Shown here: positions 34,878 to 43,247 of the stretch, in pieces
Layout: each line of letters opens with the position of its first letter
How positions within the stretch are numbered: the stretch's first letter is position 1
NCBI RefSeq assembly: GCF_947487605.1
Contig: NZ_CANKXK010000002.1
Coordinates: forward strand, 186,001 to 250,000
Source: an uncultured Algibacter sp.
GTDB lineage: Bacteria > Bacteroidota > Bacteroidia > Flavobacteriales > Flavobacteriaceae
DNA length: 64,000 nt
Reading direction: 5' to 3'
Program-made: the position numbers and the translations under genes
The notes under the pieces: model-generated
The model's input: only the letters and a program-made list of their open reading frames with translations
Databases searched by the model: none
Told to the model about the DNA's origin: nothing

Positions 34878-35444
34878 ATGGATTTATTCAACTATATCTC
34901 AATTGCCTTTTCTTTTGTTTATACAGCTGCAGCGCTTAGGCTTCTTGGTGGTATATCTTCAGCTACTAATAAACAAAGTAGATACTTAGTTCATTTATTA
35001 TTTATCGTAATCCAGTTAATTAGCATAATCACCAGTTTTTGGGGTGCTTGGGCATTAAGAGATTTAGAAGGTTGGAAGCTTTATAAATTTCTTATTGTTT
35101 TAATGGATGGAGCATTGTATTATTTTATTGCTACAGTATTAGTCCCTGAAAACCCAAACGAAATTAAATCTTGGAAAGACTACTATTATAAAAACAAGCA
35201 TAAGTTATACTATGCTATACTTACATTTTTAGTATATATTCAATTAAATGCGTATGTGTTGACTGACCAAAAACTTTTCCATCCAGCACAATTTTTCCAT
35301 TTAATTGGACTCTTTCCTATTTATTTTGGCTTGAAAAGCAAAAACCATAAAGTTCATGTTGTAATTTCTCTTTATTATTTAATACTAGTTTTAACAATGA
35401 TGTTTACTGTTGCTTCTAAACCTGGATGGATAGACCAATTATAA
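34878..35444 (+). CDS. Multi-spanning membrane protein of unknown function
   Basis: I do not recognise this 188-residue protein beyond being an integral membrane protein with about six hydrophobic segments (roughly 5-22, 35-57, 68-87, 108-128, 137-150 and 155-175). A charged loop (KSWKDYYYKNKHK) separates the two halves. No signal, catalytic or transporter motif is visible. It is transcribed toward rnr in a convergent arrangement with a 33-bp gap and has no obvious operon partner. Confidence 0.72.
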   Translation: MDLFNYISIAFSFVYTAAALRLLGGISSATNKQSRYLVHLLFIVIQLISIITSFWGAWALRDLEGWKLYKFLIVLMDGALYYFIATVLVPENPNEIKSWKDYYYKNKHKLYYAILTFLVYIQLNAYVLTDQKLFHPAQFFHLIGLFPIYFGLKSKNHKVHVVISLYYLILVLTMMFTVASKPGWIDQL

Positions 35445-35477
35445 AATAACGAAAGCACAACAACATATTAATAGATA

Positions 35478-37715
35478 TCAACTCTCAAGCTTCCTAACTA
35501 AATTAAAATCTAAGTGTTTTTTAACCAAATCGGTGTTTTTAACTTTTACAATTACTTCATCTCCAAGTTGGTAAATTAATCCATTGTTTCTACCAACCAT
35601 AGCATATAAATCTTGATCAAAGGCATAATGGTCGTCTTTCATATCTCGAACACTTACCATTCCTTCACATTTATTGGAAATAATCTCGACATAAATTCCC
35701 CAATCTGTAACACCTGAAATTACACCTACAAACTCTTGGTCTTTATGGTCTTCCATAAAACGAATTTGCATATATTTTATAGAATCACGTTCAGCTTTTG
35801 TTGCTAAATTTTCCATATTACTAGAGTGGTTGCACTTTTCTTCGTAATCTTCTTCATTGGCTGATTTCCCACCATCTAAATAGTGCTGTAATAAACGATG
35901 TGCCATGACATCTGGATAGCGACGAATAGGCGACGTAAAATGACTATAATAATCAAACGCTAATCCATAATGCCCAATATTATGCGTGGTATATTCGGCT
36001 TTACTCATACTTCTAATAGTAAGCGTATCTACTAAGTTTTGTTCCTTTTTACCATTTACTTCTTGCAATAAGTTATTTAATGAAGCTGTGGTACTCTTTC
36101 TATCTTTAAAATTAAGTTTATACCCAAAACGACTTACTACATTTTGTAATGATGCTAATTTACTTTCGTCTGGTTCATCATGTACACGATATACAAAGGT
36201 TTTTTTCGGACTTTGCTTTCCTATAAATTCAGATACTTTTCGGTTTGCTAAAAGCATGAATTCTTCAATAAGCTTATTAGCATCTTTACTAGTTTTAAAA
36301 AACACACCTGCTGGATTGTTATCTTCATCCAAATTGAATTTTACTTCCACTTTATCAAAAGAAATAGCACCATCTTTCATGCGTTTTCTTCGCATAATTT
36401 TAGCGAGTCTGTCTAGTGTTAAAATAGCTTTTGCTAACTCTGGTGTGGTATTGTATGGTTTTCCTGTAAGCGCAACTTCTTGAGGAATTTGAGTGTTAAT
36501 TTGAGACGTTTCGATTGCGCTCAACGTGACATTTGTATTATTTTCTATAACGGCTTGAGCTTCTTCGTAAGCATAACGTGCATCACTATAAGTTACTGTA
36601 CGACCAAACCACTGGTTTTTAATTTCAGCTTTATCATTTATTTGAAAGACAGCAGAAAATGTATATTTCTCTTCATGCGGACGTAATGAACAGGCATTGT
36701 TTGATAATACTTCAGGAAGCATAGGTACTACACGATCAACTAAATATACTGATGTTGCACGTTCATAAGCCTCATCATCTAAAATGGTACCTTCTTGTAA
36801 ATAATGAGATACATCGGCAATATGGATTCCTATTTCGTAAAGTCCATTATCTAAGACTTCAAAAGACAATGCATCATCAAAATCTTTAGCATCTTTTGGG
36901 TCGATGGTAAAGGTTAAGTCTTTACGCATATCGCGCCTGTTTTTAATTTCTTCTTCTTTAATAGAAGTATCAATTGTATTAGCAAAAGCTTCAACCTCAT
37001 GAGGAAATTCATGAGGTAAACCATACTCAGCTAAGATTGCATGAATTTCGGTATTATGATCTCCTGGTTTTCCAAGAACTTGCACCACTTTACCATAAGG
37101 CGAATCTGCTTTTTCTGGCCAATCTTCAAGCTTTACTAAAACTTTATCACCATCTTCGGCTTTATTAGTTTTATTAATAGGTACAAAAATGTCTTTATAC
37201 ATTTTATTACTATCTGGTACTACAAAAGCAAAATTCTTATTATTCTGCATTTGAATTACACCAACATATTCCGATTTAGCGCGTTTTATAATATTTGTAA
37301 TTTCGCCTTCTAATTTACCACGTCTTCTTCGTTTGTATGCATAAAATTCTACTTCATCACCATGTAATGCTTTATTAATATTGTTTGAAGCAATAAAAAC
37401 ATCATCTTCAAAATCATCACTTATAACATATCCTGATCCTTTAGCTGACATATCTAAAATACCTGTATGATATTCTGTGTTTATAACTGCCTTAAACTTA
37501 CCGCGATCTACTTGTATAATTTCTTCTTTAGCAGCAAGTTTAGCTAAGGTTTTTATAATTTGATTTCGACTACTAGCGTCGTTAACCCCGAGTTTAGCGG
37601 CAATTTGTTTATAATTAAAAGCTTGATTTCTATCTTTTTTTAAAATACTTAAGATTGTATTTGTAAAGTTGGAAATACCATTCTTTTTGGATTTCCCTTT
37701 TCTTTTTTTACTCAT
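35478..37715 (-). CDS. rnr: Ribonuclease R
   Basis: A 745-residue RNase II/R-family 3'-5' exoribonuclease. It has a basic N-terminus (MSKKRKGKSKK) followed by a winged-helix-like region, cold-shock-type OB folds (about 75-230), the RNB catalytic domain with the metal-binding DPKDAKDFDDAL motif near residue 277, and a C-terminal S1 domain (about 655-735, VGVISGVTDWGIYVEI). The order and length fit RNase R rather than RNase II. It degrades structured RNA and takes part in RNA quality control. Its promoter lies in the AT-rich region shared with the divergent rpiB. Confidence 0.95.
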   Translation of the reverse strand: MSKKRKGKSKKNGISNFTNTILSILKKDRNQAFNYKQIAAKLGVNDASSRNQIIKTLAKLAAKEEIIQVDRGKFKAVINTEYHTGILDMSAKGSGYVISDDFEDDVFIASNNINKALHGDEVEFYAYKRRRRGKLEGEITNIIKRAKSEYVGVIQMQNNKNFAFVVPDSNKMYKDIFVPINKTNKAEDGDKVLVKLEDWPEKADSPYGKVVQVLGKPGDHNTEIHAILAEYGLPHEFPHEVEAFANTIDTSIKEEEIKNRRDMRKDLTFTIDPKDAKDFDDALSFEVLDNGLYEIGIHIADVSHYLQEGTILDDEAYERATSVYLVDRVVPMLPEVLSNNACSLRPHEEKYTFSAVFQINDKAEIKNQWFGRTVTYSDARYAYEEAQAVIENNTNVTLSAIETSQINTQIPQEVALTGKPYNTTPELAKAILTLDRLAKIMRRKRMKDGAISFDKVEVKFNLDEDNNPAGVFFKTSKDANKLIEEFMLLANRKVSEFIGKQSPKKTFVYRVHDEPDESKLASLQNVVSRFGYKLNFKDRKSTTASLNNLLQEVNGKKEQNLVDTLTIRSMSKAEYTTHNIGHYGLAFDYYSHFTSPIRRYPDVMAHRLLQHYLDGGKSANEEDYEEKCNHSSNMENLATKAERDSIKYMQIRFMEDHKDQEFVGVISGVTDWGIYVEIISNKCEGMVSVRDMKDDHYAFDQDLYAMVGRNNGLIYQLGDEVIVKVKNTDLVKKHLDFNLVRKLES

Positions 37716-37807
37716 TTAATTTTTGTAATCATTTTCAATTCCTAAAGTATAGGAAATTTTATTATTAAATAGCATTGTACAGGTGAAGAAATTGCTATTT
37801 GTTTTTA

Positions 37808-37815
37808 CAAAGCTA
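37808..37815 (-). promoter_or_regulatory. -7 promoter element of rnr (TAGCTTTG)
   Basis: Exact TAnnTTTG match on the minus strand, about 93 nt upstream of the rnr start. Confidence 0.5.
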
Positions 37816-37858
37816 CAATTAATTATTTTAATCATATTTATTCAGTGTTAAATTGAAG

Positions 37859-37867
37859 TTATCCACA
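37859..37867 (+). other. DnaA box (TTATCCACA)
   Basis: A perfect match to the bacterial DnaA consensus in the AT-rich rnr-rpiB gap. A TTATTCACA variant lies in opposite orientation at 37931-37939, 72 bp away. Confidence 0.5.
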
Positions 37868-38294
37868 TTATATATAATACAATCATTTTTCTTTTAAAAT
37901 TTAAAAAAATAAATGATGGTTATTATTGTTTGTGAATAACGGTATAACTTTTTTATAATTTATTTTGATATATATCTTATATAATGTTGTTGATATATAA
38001 TGAACAGTTTTTAAATGATTAACTTGTTTAAATAGAAGTATTTTATAAAATCTATTAACAATTGTTAGAAACCTATATTAACAAGTATTTTTAATAAGTA
38101 TTATAAATAATATGATTAACAACTATACTTTTTAGTGCTTATAAATTAACTAAAAATTTACGTTAACTTATTTGCATGTTAATTAAATGTTATGGATTGA
38201 AAAATTAATTTAATTCTCCTAATTTTAATTTTAGAAACTAATAAACAGTTATTAACAACTAATGAATATACTAATACACATTGTTTATAATTAC

Positions 38295-38302
38295 TACCTT
38301 TG
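38295..38302 (+). promoter_or_regulatory. -7 promoter element of rpiB (TACCTTTG)
   Basis: Exact TAnnTTTG match 27 nt upstream of the rpiB ATG, implying a leader of about 22 nt. This is the best-placed promoter element in the region. Confidence 0.65.
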
Positions 38303-38329
38303 TAAAAGGATATAATTATAAATAAAATC

Positions 38330-38764
38330 ATGACAATTTCTATAGGAAACGACCACGCTGGTACAGAATATAAATTTGCAATTAAAGCATTTTTAGAAGA
38401 AAAAGGAATTACCATTAATAATTACGGTACTGATGCTAATGATAGCGTTGATTATGCTGATTTTGTTCATCCTGTTGCAGATGATGTTGAAAACAATAAA
38501 GCCACATATGGTATTTTAATTTGTGGAAGCGCTAATGGTGTTGCTATGACAGCTAATAAACACCAAAAAATACGTGCTGGTTTATGTTGGACTAATGAAA
38601 TAGTAGAACTTATAAGACAACATAATAATGCTAATATATTATGTATTCCTGCTAGATTTACCGCTATCCCTCAAGCATTAAAAATGGTAGAAACTTTTTT
38701 AAACACAGAATTTGAAGGAGGTCGCCACCAAAATAGAATAGATAAAATTCCTTTATCTTGTTAA
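38330..38764 (+). CDS. rpiB: Ribose-5-phosphate isomerase B
   Basis: A 144-residue LacAB/RpiB-family sugar-phosphate isomerase interconverting ribose-5-phosphate and ribulose-5-phosphate in the non-oxidative pentose phosphate pathway. Visible signatures are the N-terminal GNDHAGTEYK and the active-site loop LICGSANGVAMTANK, which carries the family's catalytic Cys, followed by GLCWTNE. Length matches the family. The stop codon is directly followed by the ATG of the cation-efflux gene with no gap, so the two are probably translated from one mRNA, although no functional link is obvious. Confidence 0.95.
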   Translation: MTISIGNDHAGTEYKFAIKAFLEEKGITINNYGTDANDSVDYADFVHPVADDVENNKATYGILICGSANGVAMTANKHQKIRAGLCWTNEIVELIRQHNNANILCIPARFTAIPQALKMVETFLNTEFEGGRHQNRIDKIPLSC

Positions 38765-39682
38765 ATGGGTCACAACCATTCTCATAATCATTCACATTCT
38801 CATAACGATTTAAAAGGTCGAAATCTTTTCATATCTATTTTATTAAATATTCTTATTACGGTTTCGCAAGTAATAGGTGGTGTAGTTTCTGGTAGTTTAG
38901 CACTTTTAAGTGATGCTTTACATAATTTTAGCGATGTTCTTTCTTTAGTTGTAAGTTATATTGCTAATAAACTGTCTAAAAAAAAAGCATCTATCCATAG
39001 AACATTTGGTTATAAACGTGCAGAAATTTTAGCTGCTTTTATTAATGCATCTACATTAATTATTGTTGCGGTATTATTAATTATAGAAGCTATAAAGCGT
39101 TTTCAAAACCCACAAGAAATAGAATCTAATTTAGTTATTTGGTTATCGTTAATTGCTATTCTAGGAAATGGTTTTAGTGTGTTGTTGTTAAAAAAAGATG
39201 CTGAAGCTAATATGAATATGAAAAGTGCTTATTTACATCTTTTTACAGATATGATGGCTAGTGTTGCTGTTTTAGTTGGAGGATTATTAATGAAATACTA
39301 TGGCATGTTTTGGGTTGATAGTGTTTTAACTTTTGCAATCGCTATATATTTAATTTGGATGGGTTTTGATTTATTAAAAAACTCAACGAAAGTACTTATG
39401 TTATTTACTCCAGACGATATACCTATACAAAAAATTGTAGACGAAATTAACGCTTTTAAGAGTATAAAAAATGTTCATCATGTGCATGTTTGGCAATTAA
39501 ACGAAGATGAAATTCATCTAGAAGCTCACATCGATTTTAATAATAATATAACTCTTTCAGAATTTGATATTATTTTACATAAAATAGAAAATTTAGTTTT
39601 TAATAAGTATGATATTAACCATGTAAATATTCAACCTGAATTTGGAAAGGACGACGCTAAGGAGGTTATTGTACAAGATTAA
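38765..39682 (+). CDS. Cation diffusion facilitator (Zn2+/divalent metal efflux)
   Basis: A 305-residue CDF transporter with six predicted membrane segments and a cytoplasmic C-terminal domain. The His-rich N-terminus (MGHNHSHNHSHSHND) and the metal-site residues in LLSDALHNFSDVLSL (segment 2) and HLFTDMMASVAVL (segment 5) are typical of ZitB/CzcD-type zinc exporters. The C-terminal domain has the NVHHVHVWQLN strand of the family. It exports Zn2+ and perhaps Co2+ or Cd2+ in exchange for protons. Metal choice cannot be fixed from sequence. It is tightly coupled to rpiB and is followed by a terminator hairpin overlapping its stop codon. Confidence 0.93.
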   Translation: MGHNHSHNHSHSHNDLKGRNLFISILLNILITVSQVIGGVVSGSLALLSDALHNFSDVLSLVVSYIANKLSKKKASIHRTFGYKRAEILAAFINASTLIIVAVLLIIEAIKRFQNPQEIESNLVIWLSLIAILGNGFSVLLLKKDAEANMNMKSAYLHLFTDMMASVAVLVGGLLMKYYGMFWVDSVLTFAIAIYLIWMGFDLLKNSTKVLMLFTPDDIPIQKIVDEINAFKSIKNVHHVHVWQLNEDEIHLEAHIDFNNNITLSEFDIILHKIENLVFNKYDINHVNIQPEFGKDDAKEVIVQD

Positions 39683-39709
39683 TTTCTTTTATAGAAATTA
39701 ATTTTTTTT
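39678..39709 (+). terminator. AT-rich intrinsic terminator after the CDF gene
   Basis: ATTAATTTCT pairs with AGAAATTAAT around a 5-nt loop and is followed by seven T. The stem is 10 bp but almost all A-T. It overlaps the CDF stop codon and precedes the acetyltransferase gene. Confidence 0.55.
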
Positions 39710-39734
39710 AGTTAAGGTGTTTATTTTTTATAGG

Positions 39735-40178
39735 ATGATAAAAATTAAAGTAAAATCTTTTGATGAACTCACAAAACAAGAACTATACGATTTATTACAA
39801 CTTCGTAGCGAGGTTTTTGTTGTAGAACAAGATTGTGTATATCAAGATATTGATGGTAAAGACCAAAAAGCATTACATGTTTTAGGTATAAAAAAAGATA
39901 AACTTATTGCTTATACACGTATTTTTAAACCAGGCGATTATTTTAATGAATCAAGCATAGGAAGGGTTGTGGTTTCTAAACAAGAACGCCAATATAAATA
40001 TGGGTATAATATTATGATTGCTTCTATTGAAGCAATAAAAAAATATTATAACACAACACTTATTAAAATTTCAGCTCAGTGCTACTTAAAGAAGTTTTAT
40101 TCTAATTTAGGTTTTAAAATAATAGGAGAGGAGTATTTAGAAGATGGTATTCCGCATATTGCGATGATAAAACACTAG
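39735..40178 (+). CDS. ElaA-type GNAT acetyltransferase
   Basis: The ORF track starts at a GTG (39717). The ATG at 39735, preceded by AGG, is preferred and gives 147 residues. The sequence fits ElaA-like GNAT enzymes: LYDLLQLRSEVFVVEQDCVY at the N-terminus, the acetyl-CoA-binding region IGRVVVSKQERQYKYG, and SAQCYLKKFYSNLGFKIIG near the end. It should transfer an acetyl group from acetyl-CoA to an unknown acceptor. It stands alone on the plus strand and converges on the OmpA gene with a 2-bp gap. Confidence 0.88.
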   Translation: MIKIKVKSFDELTKQELYDLLQLRSEVFVVEQDCVYQDIDGKDQKALHVLGIKKDKLIAYTRIFKPGDYFNESSIGRVVVSKQERQYKYGYNIMIASIEAIKKYYNTTLIKISAQCYLKKFYSNLGFKIIGEEYLEDGIPHIAMIKH

Positions 40179-40180
40179 TT

Positions 40181-41023
40181 TTATTTTACATAAGTAATTA
40201 ATATTTCTACTCGTCTATCAAATTTAGGGTCACCACCAAGTGGAAATTTACGACGCATTCCCACATATTTCATACGTTTTTTATCAACACCTTTTTTAGC
40301 AAAATAATTATAAACATATTTAGCTCTTGCTACAGAAAGGTTTCTTTTTTTTGTTTTCTTATCAATAGCGTCTCGACTAAATTTAGTACAACACACATGC
40401 CCTTGAATGGTAAAATAAACATCTTTGCGATCCATTAGAGACTTTGCTATATTCTCAAGTGTTTTTTTAGAGTCTTTAGTAACAGTACTGTAACCAGTTT
40501 TAAATAAAATATTATCGAAAACAATTTTATCGCCAATTTTTAATTCACCTTTAATAATTTCTGGAATATCTCTCTTTTTTTCAACCTCTTTTAGTTTTCC
40601 TTCCTTGGTTTTAGGTGGTTTTGGTTTTACAATAATTTCAACCTTTCTATTAAGACCTCTAATTTTTGCAATGTTTTTTTCATTAACTATTTTTAATAAA
40701 ACCTCACCTTTTCCGTCAACATTTGTTATTAGAGATTCGCTTATTTCATTATTAGAAAAAATAGTTTTTATAGCATCTGCACGTTGTTGTGAGAGATTTA
40801 AATTATAAGTATCAGCACCTCTATCATCACAAAAGCCAAATATTGAAATGGTTTCAATATCTACATCTACTAAATTAGAAATAAAAAGCAATAAGCGGTT
40901 TTCCTCTGTTATAGGCACCTCGTATTTATCAGTATTAAAATAAACTTCATGAACTAGTTTATTTTGAGAAAAAACAAAACATGTATCTAAAATTAATATT
41001 AAAGAAATAATTAATTTTTTCAT
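40181..41023 (-). CDS. Periplasmic protein with two OmpA-like domains
   Basis: A 280-residue exported protein (signal ending in CFVFSQN). It carries two OmpA-C-like peptidoglycan-binding domains: the first about 30-132 (VYFNTDKYEV, GFCDDRGADTYNLNLSQQRA) and the second about 160-278 (ILFKTGYSTV, GHVCCTKFSRD, LSVARAKYVYNYFAKKG, DRRVEI). A basic linker (KPKPPKTKEGKLKEVEKKR) joins them. There is no beta-barrel or lipobox, so it is probably a soluble periplasmic cell-wall-binding protein. Two tandem domains without a barrel are less usual than the single-domain form. Confidence 0.85.
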   Translation of the reverse strand: MKKLIISLILILDTCFVFSQNKLVHEVYFNTDKYEVPITEENRLLLFISNLVDVDIETISIFGFCDDRGADTYNLNLSQQRADAIKTIFSNNEISESLITNVDGKGEVLLKIVNEKNIAKIRGLNRKVEIIVKPKPPKTKEGKLKEVEKKRDIPEIIKGELKIGDKIVFDNILFKTGYSTVTKDSKKTLENIAKSLMDRKDVYFTIQGHVCCTKFSRDAIDKKTKKRNLSVARAKYVYNYFAKKGVDKKRMKYVGMRRKFPLGGDPKFDRRVEILITYVK

Positions 41024-41086
41024 CGAGCTATTAATGGAAATAAGTTTTTAAATATACTCTTTTTTAGTGTTACTAAAAACACTTCG

Positions 41087-42721
41087 TTATCTTAAGTAAT
41101 TTAAATAAGCAAGTGGATTATTCAATATTTCTGTTGCTTTTTTAATAGGATCGTCGTGTGTTTTATAGTAATCATATAAACCTTCTCTGTAAACATATCG
41201 TTTTACAATTTCGTCTGTTAGCGCTTTTAATAAGTATGCTTTATTTTCATCAATAATACTGTTTTTTGAAATGTTTAAATTTTGTATTAAGGTTTGAAAA
41301 TCTTTTTCTATATCATCATCTAATTCTTCTTTTTGGGCAGTTTCAAGTGCCTTGTAAAGGCTTTTTTCTGTGTCAGTTTCAAAAGAATAGTTATTTGTTT
41401 TTAAGTAGCTTTTAAAATTAGAAAAATCGGAAGAAGAAAGCTTAAAGCTATTTATGTCTTCAATTTTATGGTTGTAATAATAATTGGTTGCATAGTTAAA
41501 AATTAGGTTTTCTTTTTCGATGGAGTTAACAATTGCAGCATTTTTAGATGCGCCTAAATTCACATCTGGAAAAACACCACCACCATCAAAAACCTTACGC
41601 CCGTTTTTTGTTTTAAACTCATTATAGTTTTCTTGTTTTACCCTTACCGCTTCACCTTTATTGTTTCTATTCCAATAATCTAAAGCTTGAATACAACGAC
41701 CAGAAGGTGTGTAATATCTAGAAATGGTAATTTTAACTTGAGTACCATAGGTTAGTTGTTTTGGTCGTTGAACCAAGCCTTTTCCAAAACTTCTAGAACC
41801 AACCACAACCGCACGGTCTAAGTCTTGCAACGACCCTGAAACAATTTCGCTAGCCGAAGCGCTTCCTCCATCAATTAAAACTACAATAGGAATCTCTGTA
41901 TCAATAGGGTTGTTTTTTGTGTAATAGGTTCTATTATATTTTTTTACCTTAGATTTTGTGGTTACTACCAACTGGCCTTTTGGAACAAAAAGGTTTACAA
42001 TGTTTACTGCTTCATTTAATAAACCACCAGGGTTTCCTCTTAAATCTAATATAATACGTTCTGCGCCTTGAGCTTTTAAATCACGAAGTGCGTAACTAGT
42101 TTCAGAAGATGCTTTTCTGTTAAAGCGACTTAAAACAATGTAACCAGTTTTTTCGTTAACTAAAGAGAAATGAGGCACTGCTTTAATTTCTACCTCGGCT
42201 CGTTTAATAGTGGCAGTTTGTTGTTTACCTTGTCTGTTAAAGGTCACGTTTATTGACGATCCAGGAGTACCTTGAAGCAAATTACCAGCTTCGTCTTTAT
42301 AGGTTTCTACAACAACATCACCAACCTTAACAATCTCGTCTCCTGCTTTTAAACCAGCTTCATCGGCAGGATATCCTTTGTATGGTTCAACAATAACTAA
42401 CTTATCTTTAAATGTTCTTACTTTAGCTCCAATCCCAGTATAATCACCAGTATTATTAATTCTTGCAGCTTCCACATCCTGTTCATTCATAAATCGTGTA
42501 TACGGATCTAAACCATCAAGCATACTTTTAATAGCATGATCCATTAAATCACCAGGATTTGTTTCATCAACATAATTCATGTTGAGTTCTTTAAACAAGG
42601 TGGTAAAAATTTCTATTTGTTTTGCGATTTCAAAAAAATCGTTCTTGAATGCGGTTGTGCTTAAAAATATAATTCCAGCAAATACAGGAACTATAATTCT
42701 TTTCTTAAGTAGTAATTTCAT
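41087..42721 (-). CDS. S41 carboxyl-terminal processing peptidase
   Basis: A 544-residue protease with a signal or membrane anchor at the N-terminus, a PDZ domain (about 85-170, with GIGAKVR and ADEAGLKAGDEIVKV) and the S41 catalytic domain. The nucleophile Ser lies in DGGSASASEIVSG (about residue 286) and the general-base Lys in SFGKGLVQ (about residue 312). It cleaves C-terminal tails of envelope proteins. It is located 12 bp after rnpA, an arrangement I know from Flavobacteriaceae, so the two share a transcript. The region after about residue 390 is a helical C-terminal domain seen in flavobacterial homologues. Confidence 0.93.
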   Translation of the reverse strand: MKLLLKKRIIVPVFAGIIFLSTTAFKNDFFEIAKQIEIFTTLFKELNMNYVDETNPGDLMDHAIKSMLDGLDPYTRFMNEQDVEAARINNTGDYTGIGAKVRTFKDKLVIVEPYKGYPADEAGLKAGDEIVKVGDVVVETYKDEAGNLLQGTPGSSINVTFNRQGKQQTATIKRAEVEIKAVPHFSLVNEKTGYIVLSRFNRKASSETSYALRDLKAQGAERIILDLRGNPGGLLNEAVNIVNLFVPKGQLVVTTKSKVKKYNRTYYTKNNPIDTEIPIVVLIDGGSASASEIVSGSLQDLDRAVVVGSRSFGKGLVQRPKQLTYGTQVKITISRYYTPSGRCIQALDYWNRNNKGEAVRVKQENYNEFKTKNGRKVFDGGGVFPDVNLGASKNAAIVNSIEKENLIFNYATNYYYNHKIEDINSFKLSSSDFSNFKSYLKTNNYSFETDTEKSLYKALETAQKEELDDDIEKDFQTLIQNLNISKNSIIDENKAYLLKALTDEIVKRYVYREGLYDYYKTHDDPIKKATEILNNPLAYLNYLR

Positions 42722-42733
42722 AAGCTATAAGTA

Positions 42734-43120
42734 TTATGATTTGGAAGTTTTATTTAAAAACTTTTCAAACAACGTATTCATTTTAGTTTCAACCTCAACA
42801 AAAGAAGGTTTGTCTTTGCCAATGTACAAAATCATAAACGCATATTGTGTTGTAATGTTGTTAAAATACACTGATTTATTTAAGCGATAAGCCTCTCTTA
42901 ATAAACGTTTTATACGATTTCTATCAACAGCACTTTTAAAGTTTCGTTTACTTACCGAAACGCTAGTTTTAGCAATTATATCTTCCTTAAAATCTGTTGG
43001 TAAGTAAACTAAACGAAGCGGGAAAGTAGAAACAGATTGTCCATGAGTAAATAACGCATCGATAAGCTTTTTGCTTTTTAACTTTTCTTTTTTAGAATAT
43101 GTTTTAGACAATGTTTTCAT
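42734..43120 (-). CDS. rnpA: Ribonuclease P protein component
   Basis: The ORF track begins at 43186, but the first 22 residues have no counterpart in RnpA. The ATG at 43120 (MKTLSKTYSKKEKLK) gives 128 residues, the normal size. The basic protein has the RNA-binding RNR motif in DRNRIKRLLREAYR and the FTHGQS region. It assists the RNase P RNA in 5' maturation of tRNA precursors. A perfect -7 promoter element lies only 8 nt upstream of the ATG, so the transcript may be nearly leaderless. It is followed by the S41 protease gene. Confidence 0.94.
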   Translation of the reverse strand: MKTLSKTYSKKEKLKSKKLIDALFTHGQSVSTFPLRLVYLPTDFKEDIIAKTSVSVSKRNFKSAVDRNRIKRLLREAYRLNKSVYFNNITTQYAFMILYIGKDKPSFVEVETKMNTLFEKFLNKTSKS

Positions 43121-43127
43121 GCAGTTA

Positions 43128-43135
43128 CAAAAGTA
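43128..43135 (-). promoter_or_regulatory. -7 promoter element of rnpA (TACTTTTG)
   Basis: Exact TAnnTTTG match on the minus strand, ending 8 nt before the rnpA ATG. If used, transcription would start within a few bases of the start codon. Confidence 0.5.
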
Positions 43136-43247
43136 GCAATAAGAATTAACAACATTGAGGCTTCTTGTTGGTATGATAAAAATCATAATTTATAAAGCTG
43201 CAATAGAGTAATTTCATATCCTAAAAACACCTAAAAAATAAGGCGTC

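Larger units (their letters stand above)
37716..38329. other. AT-rich 614-bp intergenic region, candidate replication origin (oriC)
   Basis: No credible gene is present. The stretch is extremely AT-rich and contains a perfect DnaA box TTATCCACA (37859-37867), a TTATTCACA box on the minus strand (37931-37939), further near-matches (TTATTAACA at 38249, TAATACACA at 38272), and about seven copies of an ATTAAC core between 38018 and 38260. It also carries the divergent rnr and rpiB promoters. Size, base composition and boxes fit an oriC, but this was not tested by GC skew, so it remains a candidate. Confidence 0.45.

Noticed and set aside
38179-38415. 78-residue minus-strand ORF overlapping the rpiB start
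   Set aside because: It overlaps rpiB and its promoter, and the translated sequence has no recognisable domain. The AT-rich gap explains the open frame.
40167-40184. Hairpin ATAAAAC-ACTA-GTTTTAT at the junction of convergent genes
   Set aside because: The 7-bp stem has only one G-C pair, so it is too weak to call a terminator with confidence, although the position would suit one.
41065-41082. Small inverted repeat AGTGTT/AACACT upstream of the OmpA and downstream of the S41 region
   Set aside because: No T-run follows on the minus strand, where a terminator would be needed, and the stem is 6 bp only.
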